Assembly: GCA_002343715.1 (NCBI GenBank)
Contig: DDSA01000093.1
Coordinates: 1,461 to 31,921 of the forward strand
Source: Phycisphaerales bacterium UBA2402
GTDB lineage: Bacteria; Planctomycetota; Phycisphaerae; Phycisphaerales; UBA1924
Direction of reading: 5' to 3'
DNA: 30,461 bases
Shown here piece by piece: positions 23,377-30,461 of the stretch (its first letter is position 1; each line of letters opens with the position of its first letter). A program made the translations under genes and the position numbers. A model generated the notes under the pieces. It was given only the letters and a program-made list of their open reading frames with translations, was not told the DNA's origin and ran no database searches.

Positions 23377-25344
23377 TCACTCCCCGATCGTGCTCTTGAG
23401 GAAGGCGCTCATCTTCTTCGCGAACAGCAACCGGTTGTCGAGTTTCTGGAAGCCGTGGCCCTCGTCATGGGCGTAGAACTGCACAGGCTCGATGCCCTTT
23501 TTCATCAGTCCCGCGGCCAGCTGCATCGCCTCGCCCACGGGCACGCGGGGGTCGTTGAGGCCGTGGGCGATGTACATGGGCACGTTGATCTTGTCGAGCT
23601 TGTGGATGGGCGAGACGCTGGCGAGGAACTCCGGATCGGTGAGGGGGCCGTACTCCACCTCGCGCAGTTTCCGGCGGTAGCCGCTGGTCTGTTCCAGGAA
23701 GGTCTTCATGTTGACGATGCCCACCACGTTGATCCCCGCGCCGAAGAGCCGCTCCTTCTGCTTGCCCTCATCGACGCGCAACTGGTCCTCGACCAGGCAG
23801 GCCACCGACATGAAACCGCCGTAGCTGCCGCCGTAGGTCGCGATCTTGCCGGGCCTGGCGTAGCCGTTCTGCACCAGCCACGCGGCGGCGTCCACGCCGT
23901 CCCTGACGCTGTCCCAGCGCTTCTTGTAGTCGTCCATCATGAGGAAGGCTCGGCCATAGCCCGAACTGCCCCGCACGTTGGGCAGCATGACGCCGAAGCC
24001 CTCGCTGACGAGGTACTGCGTGTACGCGGAGAAGACCGGGCGGCTCTGCCCCTCGGGCCCGCCGTGATAGTTGACGACGAAGGGGATCGGCGTGCCCTTC
24101 TTGTAGTCCGCGGGCAGGTACAGGAACGCGGGGATCTCCGTCCCGTCGAAGGCCTTGTACTTCACGAGTTGAGGAAGCGCCATCGAGGCCAGGTCGATCC
24201 CCTGCGTGTCGGAGAAGGTCAGTTGACGGGCCTTCTTGCCCGCGTCCGTCGCCGTGTGCTTGAAGGGCACCGTCCACGAATAGGCCACGCCCGGAGAGCG
24301 GGCGTTGTTGAGCGTCCAGGTGATGCGGTTGCCGCGGAAGTCGCCGGGCGACACCACGCCCTTCTCCATCTCGGGCATCGCCGCCGCGGAGAAATCGCTG
24401 ACCCAGAACATGCGGGGCACGCCGTAGCCGTCCTCGTTGGTGACCGTGGCCAGGAGGGTCCGCTCCCGGTTCATGCCCACCCCGTCGAGCTCAAAGGCCT
24501 CGAGCTCGCTCAGCGGCTTGGTGATCTGCCCGGTCTTGAGGTCCTTCAGGAAGAGTTTGCGCAGGCCGCCTTCGATGTCGCTCGTATAGAGGACCGCCGT
24601 CTCGCCCGGCATATACCCCACTGCCTCCACCGAAACGGTGGTCGAGTCCGGCCCCAGCACGGTCAGGTCCGTCAGCGCCCCGGTCTTGGTGTCGAGTTCA
24701 AAGATCGACGAATCGCTCGCGGAACGGTACTGACTCACGATGAGGCGCGTGGTGTCGGCGGTGATGTCCGCCGCGGACCAGGAACCTTCTTTGCCGAGGA
24801 GTTTGGTCGTCTTCCCCTTGCCGTCCGCCGTGAAGTCGTAGCGGTAGACGTAGAAATCGTTGGGGCTGGCGTCGTTGGCCGTGTAGATAAAGCCGCTGAA
24901 ATCCGGCAGCCACTTATTGACCGCGTGCTGCACCTTTGAGTTCTTCAAGAGGTCGGTGATCTGCCGTGTTGTGGTGTCGAGGAGGGCGATCTGCGTGTTC
25001 TCATTGCCGCCCGCGGCGTACGCGAGCAGGATCCTGGTCCCGTCATCGGACATCGAGAAACCGGACAACCCATCGGGGTAGTTGGTGAGCTTCGTTCCCT
25101 TGTGATCCGGGGTGATCACATCGCCCTTGACGGCGTACAACTGCCAGACGCCGTCGGGGAAATCGCGGAAGTACATCGTGCCATCGGGGGCGGTCTGCGG
25201 GGCGCCCGGGGTGCGGATCTTCACGAACCGCTCGATCCCGGGGCCTTTTTCCGCGATCGGCGCGGACTGGGCGTTGGCACATGGGGCGTAGCCGATCGGG
25301 CACGCGAGCGAAAACAACAGGACGGCGACAGCAGATACGCGCAT
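23377..25344 (-). CDS. secreted S9-family (prolyl oligopeptidase-like) serine peptidase
   Basis: 655 aa. A signal peptide ends at ANA (about 26-28). An N-terminal beta-propeller (about 40-390) shows repeats such as DGTRILLAYA, and a C-terminal alpha/beta hydrolase holds the catalytic triad: Ser507 in GGSYGGF, Asp598 in GLNDPRVP and His630 in DEGHGF. The motif VVNYHGGPEGQ is the oxyanion region of dipeptidyl-peptidase-IV/acylaminoacyl-peptidase relatives. It likely cleaves short peptides outside the cytoplasm. The ATG at 25344 is favoured by GGAG 6 nt upstream. A possible -10 (CATACT) lies about 35 nt before the start. It is divergent from the NeuD-like gene with 157 nt between them. Confidence 0.9.
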   Translation of the reverse strand: MRVSAVAVLLFSLACPIGYAPCANAQSAPIAEKGPGIERFVKIRTPGAPQTAPDGTMYFRDFPDGVWQLYAVKGDVITPDHKGTKLTNYPDGLSGFSMSDDGTRILLAYAAGGNENTQIALLDTTTRQITDLLKNSKVQHAVNKWLPDFSGFIYTANDASPNDFYVYRYDFTADGKGKTTKLLGKEGSWSAADITADTTRLIVSQYRSASDSSIFELDTKTGALTDLTVLGPDSTTVSVEAVGYMPGETAVLYTSDIEGGLRKLFLKDLKTGQITKPLSELEAFELDGVGMNRERTLLATVTNEDGYGVPRMFWVSDFSAAAMPEMEKGVVSPGDFRGNRITWTLNNARSPGVAYSWTVPFKHTATDAGKKARQLTFSDTQGIDLASMALPQLVKYKAFDGTEIPAFLYLPADYKKGTPIPFVVNYHGGPEGQSRPVFSAYTQYLVSEGFGVMLPNVRGSSGYGRAFLMMDDYKKRWDSVRDGVDAAAWLVQNGYARPGKIATYGGSYGGFMSVACLVEDQLRVDEGKQKERLFGAGINVVGIVNMKTFLEQTSGYRRKLREVEYGPLTDPEFLASVSPIHKLDKINVPMYIAHGLNDPRVPVGEAMQLAAGLMKKGIEPVQFYAHDEGHGFQKLDNRLLFAKKMSAFLKSTIGE

Positions 25345-25501
25345 GATGAACTCCAAAGAAGGGTGCCGATAGTATGAGAGACTCCGGGCGTGGGATTCCG
25401 TCCCCGCACCCGGTCGCGGAGAACTTCCGGTCAGCCTCGGGCCGCGGGGAGATCTGATCCTCGGTGCTACTACGCTCTCGCGCGGTTCTCACGATGACAA
25501 C

Positions 25502-26215
25502 GTGACGATCCCAACACCGCCCGGTCTCGCTGGTTCATCTTCAACCGTCGCCGTTCACACCACCCCGCAGACTGTGATGCCCCTGCAACCCCAACCGAAC
25601 CTGCCCATACTCACTTCACCGATCCTGCTCCTGGGCGGCGGCGGTCATGCGCTGGTCGTGGCCGAGGCCGCGGCCCTCGCGGGGGCGACCATCGCCGGGT
25701 TCTTCGATGATGATGCGGGGGCGCTCCTGGCGAGGCTGGGAGTCTGCACCCGGCTTGGTTCGCTCGCTGACGTTGCAGGCATGACCGGGCCTCGGATCCT
25801 GTGCATCGGGGATGTCGGGGCACGCCGGCGGCTGGCGGCAAGGCTGGACCTTTCAAACGCGGCGACCGTGATCCACCCGAGGGCGTTCGTGTCGCCCAGC
25901 GCGATCGTCGGCGGGGGTGTCTTCATCGGGCCGGGCGCTGTGATCCACGCGAAAGCCCGCATCGGGGACCACGCGATCGTGAACAGCGGCGCGATCATCG
26001 AGCACGAGTGTGTGATCGGGTCCAACACGCACATCGCCCCCGGGTCGGTGCTGGGGGGCAACGTCTCGGTCGGGCCGGGCACGCTGGTGGGGCTGGGGGC
26101 CAGCGTCCTGCCGGGCACCACCATCGGGAGCGGAGCGACCATCGGCGCGGGGGCCGTGGTGGTGCGCGATGTCGGCGATAACGCGACGGTCAAAGGCGTG
26201 CCCGCCACGTCATGA
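25502..26215 (+). CDS. NeuD-like sugar O-/N-acyltransferase (left-handed beta-helix)
   Basis: 237 aa from a GTG start; an ATG at 25577 (residue 26) is an alternative that trims a low-complexity Pro/Thr stretch. ILLLGGGGHALVVAEAA (41-57) is the N-terminal Rossmann-like PglD/NeuD domain that binds the nucleotide sugar, followed by GFFDDD. From about residue 120 hexapeptide repeats (AIVGGGVFIGPGAVIHAKA, and so on) form the left-handed helix that binds acetyl-CoA; IEHECVIGSNTHIAPGS carries the expected catalytic His. It ends KGVPATS where relatives have GVPAK. Such enzymes modify sialic acids, bacillosamine or related surface sugars. No other sugar-modification genes adjoin it. No SD is visible for either start. 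Confidence 0.85.
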   Translation: MTIPTPPGLAGSSSTVAVHTTPQTVMPLQPQPNLPILTSPILLLGGGGHALVVAEAAALAGATIAGFFDDDAGALLARLGVCTRLGSLADVAGMTGPRILCIGDVGARRRLAARLDLSNAATVIHPRAFVSPSAIVGGGVFIGPGAVIHAKARIGDHAIVNSGAIIEHECVIGSNTHIAPGSVLGGNVSVGPGTLVGLGASVLPGTTIGSGATIGAGAVVVRDVGDNATVKGVPATS

Positions 26216-26239
26216 CACGGGGGCGCTGCGAACCGCGGC

Positions 26240-26650
26240 TCACTTTGGCGGCTCGATTTGTTCCCGCGCGGCCCGCGCCCGCTCCAGCAGCCCGGCTTCG
26301 AGTTCTTCGCGGCTCTCGACCGATTCCCGCGTGGGTTCGAGTTTGAAATCCCACCTCGTCACGTGCTCGATGCGTGCGGGCAGCGCCGTCGCCGCGAGGT
26401 CGAACGGTGGGTACTCGTGGATGGGCTGGTCGGCCTTGGCCCGGGTCCGCAGCGGCTCATAGCCGTCTTTCGTCAGGAGCACGTCATAGGTGCCGTAGTA
26501 CAGAAAGTCGGCCTCGACCGGGGTGCGGCCGAGTTCGACATCGTTCGCGGTCACGAGCGCGCCCGGCGGGTCGCTGGTGATGCGAACGCGCCGCTCCAGG
26601 CACCCCGAAAGGGCACACGCGCACACCACCAGAATCACAGCACGGACCAT
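26240..26650 (-). CDS. PEGA-domain lipoprotein
   Basis: 136 aa. A short signal peptide ends in the lipobox ALSGC with the lipidated Cys17. RRVRITSDPPGALVTANDVELG and GTYDVLLTKDGYEPL form a PEGA domain, an extracellular beta-domain of unknown ligand, often found on surface-anchored proteins. The C-terminal 50 residues are charged and helical (REELEAGLLERARAAREQIE), perhaps a coiled coil. ATG 26650 is chosen as the first start that gives the signal peptide; no SD is present, and TAGCGT 5 nt upstream is only a weak -10. It is immediately downstream of a broken gene on the same strand and converges on the NeuD-like gene. Confidence 0.8.
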   Translation of the reverse strand: MVRAVILVVCACALSGCLERRVRITSDPPGALVTANDVELGRTPVEADFLYYGTYDVLLTKDGYEPLRTRAKADQPIHEYPPFDLAATALPARIEHVTRWDFKLEPTRESVESREELEAGLLERARAAREQIEPPK

Positions 26651-26658
26651 GGACAACG

Positions 26659-27127
26659 CTAGGCGGTGAAACGCCTCGTTGTGATGCTTTGGGCGGTGCG
26701 GTCCATGGCGATGACGTGGGGCAGGTCGTTGCCGTCAAAGAGGGTGCGGCGGACGCGCTCGACGTGCAGGCCGCTGCCGCTGACAATGGCGCCCTCGGCG
26801 AGGTTGGTATCGTCGAGAATGGGGGTGTATAGATGCGATTGAATAATTCCATGTAGGCCTCCACTGCGCTTCGGCAGTGCCGGCGGTGTGGTCGTTCAAG
26901 ACGACGAGTTCCTGGGTGCCCATGGCGAGCACCGTGCAGTGCGGGTACGAGTTGGCCGTGTGTGACTGGCAAACGCGTATGGCCGGACCGCGGCGGGGGC
27001 AGGCAAAGTCCGAGAGCAACATGGACGGAGAACGCGGTCCTGGTGATGAATAAGCGGTCGCAAGAACGCCCACCCCACCGGCAACAACAATCGCGGCCCG
27101 GCGCTGTCGCCGGTGGAGCTGAAACAA
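26659..27127 (-). pseudogene. apparently frameshifted, unrecognised gene
   Basis: Two minus-strand frames each look like coding sequence. The upstream part runs from TTG 27127 or ATG 27022 and includes a hydrophobic stretch (AAIVVAGGVGVLATAY), then IRVCQSHTANSYPH and VLAMGTQELVVLNDHTAG. The downstream part, in a frame shifted by one base, reads QSHLYTPILDDTNLAEGAIV, VERVRRTLFDGNDLPHVIAMD and stops at 26659. The crossover must lie between 26738 and 26895, since stops close each frame outside that range. A TTCG-containing hairpin (CACTGC/GCAGTG, 26862-26879) sits in this zone. The family is not recognised. A disabling indel or a sequencing error is most likely. The remaining 27128-27263 holds nothing I can assign. 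Confidence 0.42.
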
Positions 27128-27263
27128 GAATGTTCTGGACAACGTTACGAGATAAAAAGGCCGCGGGGGCGGCTCGCGCAGGTGTGGGGCCGCGCTGCAA
27201 CCAGTCCCCCGCGGAACCCTCGGTCGGCGTTCCCGTTGGTTCGCCGGGCGTATGTGAACGGAT

Positions 27264-27884
27264 TCACTCCAGCCGTCGGGGCGCCACGCTGGACACCAGC
27301 CGGATGCTGGGTGCTTCCATGACCGAGCCGAAGCCTGCATCCTGAAAGTCGTTGGGCCTCACCGTCAGGTCCACGGTGGCGCGCCGGAGGCGGGGCCCGA
27401 CATCGTACTCGAGCGTGAACGTCAGCCCCTGCACGCCCGCGAGCAGCGGGCGCTCCTCGCGTGCGGTCTGCACCCCGTTGCTGATGTCCGTCTGGATGTA
27501 CCACAACTGATTGGGGCCGAGGCGCTGTTCCTCGGTAGAGCGGAGTTCGAGGCGGGCGATGCGCCGCCAGTTCGTGGCGGCGTCCGACGCCGTGATGAAC
27601 TCGACCGCATCGGAGCGGACGGGGTTCTGGTTCGCGTCGAGGGGGTCATCGGGGTACGGACCGAACTCATCGCCGGTGCGGAGCATGGTCATCATGCGGG
27701 TCATCACCATGCGCGCGACGACGTTGGTGCTGGCCCCCTCGGTCGTCACCTTGTAACTCTTGAACGAGGTGTCGAGCGCGCCCAGCGTCGCGGTGAGGAG
27801 CGTACCGGTGATGGTCAGCGCGATGAGCATCTCCGCGAGGCTGAAGCCCCGTGACCCCGGGCGGTGTGAATGGTCGTGTGTCAT
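27264..27884 (-). CDS. prepilin-type protein (PilW/GspJ-like minor pseudopilin)
   Basis: 206 aa. RGFSLAEMLIALTITGTLL (12-30) is a classic type IV prepilin N-terminus: Gly before Phe at the cleavage site, Glu at +5, then a hydrophobic helix. The rest has the beta-rich form of minor pilins (VARMVMTRMMTMLRTG, AVEFITASDAATNW, RIARLELRSTEEQ, LLAGVQGLTFTLEYDVG). It should be processed by a prepilin peptidase and join a type IV pilus or type II secretion pseudopilus. The start has a GGGGAG SD 6 nt upstream. It lies 15 nt after the large Ca-loop protein gene on the same strand, almost certainly in one operon. Confidence 0.85.
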   Translation of the reverse strand: MTHDHSHRPGSRGFSLAEMLIALTITGTLLTATLGALDTSFKSYKVTTEGASTNVVARMVMTRMMTMLRTGDEFGPYPDDPLDANQNPVRSDAVEFITASDAATNWRRIARLELRSTEEQRLGPNQLWYIQTDISNGVQTAREERPLLAGVQGLTFTLEYDVGPRLRRATVDLTVRPNDFQDAGFGSVMEAPSIRLVSSVAPRRLE

Positions 27885-27899
27885 CTTGCTCTCCCCTCA

Positions 27900-30461
27900 C
27901 TACTCATACACCTTGCGTTCCTGGTACGTCCCCGGCACGGCGTCCATGCTCATGGGCAGCATGATGCCGCTGGGGAGCGACATGTTCGGGTTCCAGCGCA
28001 GGTGGATCCGCCCGTAGCCGTGGAAGGGGACGGGCACGCCCCCCGCCGGCGGCGACTGTCCCGCGGCGACATCGGCCATGCCGTCGCCGTCGGTGTCCCA
28101 CCCCACGATGCGCTGGCCGTTGACGATGGGCAGCGTGGTCGGGTCGAGCGACTCACTGTCGCCGTCGTTGGGGCCGAAGTAGCCCAGCGTGGTGTTGAAG
28201 CCCGCCGGGTTGCCGACCGCGTTGCCGTTGGAATCAATCAGCGGGGCCGAGCCGAGTTGCGGCGAGAAGGTCAGGAGCAAGGCCCCATCGATCGTGGCGT
28301 TGCCGCGCACGTCCATCACCCCGGCGATGATGGCCCCCTTGAGTTGCAGGTCCTGCGTCGGCGGGCTGTTGAACGATCCCAGGTCCACGGAGTAGCCCGG
28401 CAGCATCATCGAACTCTTGGCGATCTCCGCCTTGTCGGCCGTCTGCGGGTTGTAGGAAGGATCTTCGGGGTGCTGCGGGTGGGCCTCGGCGAAGCGCGTG
28501 GACCCGGTGAACTGGAGCTTGTTGCGGGTGTGCGTGTAGTTCTGCGGCGCATCGCTCACGATGGAGCCGACGAAGAGGCAGTTGTGGAAGCGGATGTTGT
28601 TGGACCGCTGGCGCGTGTCGGTGATGCGCTTGCCGTCGATCACCAGCGGGTTGGGCAACAGGTTGTACCCGTTGGTCGAGGCGACCAGGTTGGCCGGGAT
28701 GTCGGCCTTGTCCATCGGCGTGGTCGCCATCAGGATCATCTGCTGCGGCGGGATCGCCGTTGCCGGGAGCATGGCGGGGTAACTCGTCTCGCCGGAGTTG
28801 TCGCCGTAGATAAACCGAGTCGGGCTTGGCAAGGGCCGCCCGGCGCCGGCGTTCCACGCCATCTTCCCGTACTCGCCCCAGAGGACGTGGGTGTTGGTCG
28901 CGTCGCTGCGCACCCAGGTGACGCCGATGAAGGTGCAGTTCCTGAACAGGCCGTTGTTGCCCATCGGGATCTGCACATCGCGGAAGGTCATGTTTTCGTA
29001 GACCGGCCGGTAGTAGTAGTCCGAGTGGCTCGGCGAGTTGAAGGGCATCTTCTCGAAGTACGCCGTCGTGTAGTTGTCGGGAAGGCTGTCGTTGTTCCCG
29101 TCGGGATCCAGCCGCAGAAAGCGGGGCTGGGTGCTTCCTTCCGGGCGGGTCTCGACGTACGTCGCCAGCTGCGCGGTAGAGACGCCCAGATTCGTGGCTA
29201 CCTGCGATGCGAACGCAGGGCCGTCCGCCGCGGCCTGGAGCCGCGTCTGCGTCGCGTCAAAGACCGAGGTGCTGACGTTGGGCAGCTCAGCGTCCGAGAG
29301 ACCGTAGTTCTGGGCCGATTCACCCTCGCCCGGTCGGATGGGGCCTTTCAGGCGCTGGGGGATCGGCCCCTGGCCGGACTGCCACGCGCCCTGGGTGGTC
29401 TTGAACGAGAGTTTGCCCGTGACCTTGGCGTACTGGTCCTTCTTGTCGATGAACCCGTCGCGGTAGCCCAGCACCTGGTCGCGGTTGACGTTGCGGACAG
29501 GGTCGTAGTCGAGGAACGCTTCGCCGGGGTCCCACTTCCCGTTCTGGTTGGTGTCGGAGAACCCGTACAGGCCGTTCTTGTTGCGGTCGGGCATCGACGA
29601 ATCGATCAGCAGCGCGAGGTCCTCGTCCGCCGTGAACTCGGGCGTGTAGCCCTGCGCGGGCGTGCCGTTGGTAAGCGCCGTCGAAAGCGCTACCCGCCCG
29701 TCGCCGTTGAGGTCGTACTGCTTGATGAAAATATCAAGTTCGTCCACGTACCCGTCGCCGGTCACATCGGCGAAGGCGTCATCGGGGGTTCCGTTGCCGT
29801 CGTAGTCCGTCGCGGCGCTGGGGATCGCGGCGCCCTCGACCGGGTGGCCGGCCCGCAGCCGGTTGTCGCCGTCAACGTCCGACGCGGCCAGCGCGGCGTG
29901 GAACGCCGCGAGTTTCGTGTCCAGAACCGCCGAGAGTCCGCTGAAATCACTCCTCAGCACAAGGGGGTCACCGTTGTTGTGTGTCACGCCCGTGTACCGG
30001 CACCCCAGACCGCCCGAGACCATCACGTTCTTGCCGATCATCACCCGGCTGCTGGAGACCACCGCGTGCTTCACGCGCTTGGCCATGCGGAAGTCCTGCA
30101 TGATCGTGCGGGTCAGGAACTGCCCGGCGCGGTTGTACGTGAGGTCGTAGCCGGTCACGATCGCTCGCACATCGGTGCCGTTGGCCAGCGGCGCATAGGT
30201 GATCGAGTACGCCAGGGCGGGGAGCGTCTGACCCGTCGGACGGCCCTCGATGGCCACCGCTGGCGTATAGACCCAGTACGTCGGGGCGTATTCCGAAACC
30301 GAGGCCCCGGCCATCGCGTTGGCGATCGACGGAGCCGAGACACCGATCTCGGGCACGATGTCCTGGTCGAGCGCATGAGCCGCCGCGACGGCCTCGGCCA
30401 GCCCGGCGGGCGCCGAACCATCCTGCCGCCCGGTGCGGGCGGCCTCCCCGGCGGCCGCTGG
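27900..30461 (-). CDS. large pilus-associated or exported protein with Ca-binding loops, N-terminus beyond window
   Basis: 853 aa are visible; the frame is open to the right edge with no convincing start, so the N-terminus is missing. Several EF-hand/dockerin-like loops occur in the first third (SDVDGDNRLRAG, DYDGNGTPDDAF, VTGDGYVDELD, YDLNGDGRVALS, DTNQNGKWDPGE). The later part has strand-rich text such as VIDGKRITDTRQ, FHNCLFVGSIV and AGVMDVRGNATIDGALLL, reminiscent of PilX-type and polymer-forming surface proteins, plus WDTDGDGMADV near the end. The adjacent prepilin gene, 15 nt downstream, supports a role as a pilus or pseudopilus component, perhaps PilX/PilY1-like. I cannot name the family; that depends on the missing N-terminus. 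Confidence 0.7.
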   Translation of the reverse strand, partial: PAAAGEAARTGRQDGSAPAGLAEAVAAAHALDQDIVPEIGVSAPSIANAMAGASVSEYAPTYWVYTPAVAIEGRPTGQTLPALAYSITYAPLANGTDVRAIVTGYDLTYNRAGQFLTRTIMQDFRMAKRVKHAVVSSSRVMIGKNVMVSGGLGCRYTGVTHNNGDPLVLRSDFSGLSAVLDTKLAAFHAALAASDVDGDNRLRAGHPVEGAAIPSAATDYDGNGTPDDAFADVTGDGYVDELDIFIKQYDLNGDGRVALSTALTNGTPAQGYTPEFTADEDLALLIDSSMPDRNKNGLYGFSDTNQNGKWDPGEAFLDYDPVRNVNRDQVLGYRDGFIDKKDQYAKVTGKLSFKTTQGAWQSGQGPIPQRLKGPIRPGEGESAQNYGLSDAELPNVSTSVFDATQTRLQAAADGPAFASQVATNLGVSTAQLATYVETRPEGSTQPRFLRLDPDGNNDSLPDNYTTAYFEKMPFNSPSHSDYYYRPVYENMTFRDVQIPMGNNGLFRNCTFIGVTWVRSDATNTHVLWGEYGKMAWNAGAGRPLPSPTRFIYGDNSGETSYPAMLPATAIPPQQMILMATTPMDKADIPANLVASTNGYNLLPNPLVIDGKRITDTRQRSNNIRFHNCLFVGSIVSDAPQNYTHTRNKLQFTGSTRFAEAHPQHPEDPSYNPQTADKAEIAKSSMMLPGYSVDLGSFNSPPTQDLQLKGAIIAGVMDVRGNATIDGALLLTFSPQLGSAPLIDSNGNAVGNPAGFNTTLGYFGPNDGDSESLDPTTLPIVNGQRIVGWDTDGDGMADVAAGQSPPAGGVPVPFHGYGRIHLRWNPNMSLPSGIMLPMSMDAVPGTYQERKVYE

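Noticed and set aside
23140..24939. 599-codon plus-strand open frame opposite the S9 peptidase
   Set aside because: It has Leu/Val/Gly/Arg/His-rich shadow composition, whereas the minus strand has a full catalytic triad and signal peptide.

Overview
The window is GC-rich bacterial chromosome and fits a member of the Planctomycetota, most likely the class Phycisphaerae. The main reason is that two secreted proteins end in the same double, EF-hand-like, Cys-terminated tail, which I recognise from memory as the 'GC-type dockerin' tail common in Phycisphaerales. Ca2+-loop-rich exported proteins, a DUF1573/rhodanese/MauE cluster and the mixture of Shine-Dalgarno (SD) and apparently leaderless starts fit the same group. 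No rRNA, tRNA, CRISPR array, insertion sequence or phage gene was seen.

Layout. 1-1228 (minus): a STAS-domain anti-sigma antagonist (cut by the window edge) and folE2 (folate/pterin entry). 1400-3687 (minus): DUF1573 protein, rhodanese and MauE/DoxX-like protein, with a strong hairpin after the first gene. 3847-5293: a GT2 glycosyltransferase and a PilZ protein, head to head with overlapping start codons. 5317-7643 (minus): thrS preceded by a 14-codon leader ORF containing eight Thr codons and by a terminator-like hairpin, which together look like a threonine attenuator. 7744-8892 (plus): a xylose-isomerase-like TIM barrel protein. 8903-11363 (minus): a secreted TlpA-type thioredoxin and gpsA. 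11430-12728 (plus): a secreted Ca-loop repeat protein with a dockerin-like tail. 12748-14861: a membrane-anchored pteridine-reductase-like SDR, divergent from an aldo/keto reductase. 14934-17661 (plus): nadA and a DegP/HtrA protease. 17752-21399 (minus): a large beta-helix protein with the same dockerin-like tail. 21515-25344: an unrecognised protein, a HIT hydrolase and a secreted S9 peptidase. 25502-30461: a NeuD-like acyltransferase, a PEGA lipoprotein, an apparently frameshifted gene, a prepilin-like protein and a large Ca-loop protein running off the right edge.

Together these are mostly housekeeping metabolism (folate, NAD, phospholipid precursor, Thr-tRNA charging) interleaved with envelope and surface functions. 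The most notable element is the putative thrS attenuator at 7543-7678: promoter-like hexamers placed so that the leader mRNA would start at or beside its AUG, seven consecutive Thr codons, alternating complementary GC segments, and a terminator-like hairpin followed by a U-rich run just before thrS.
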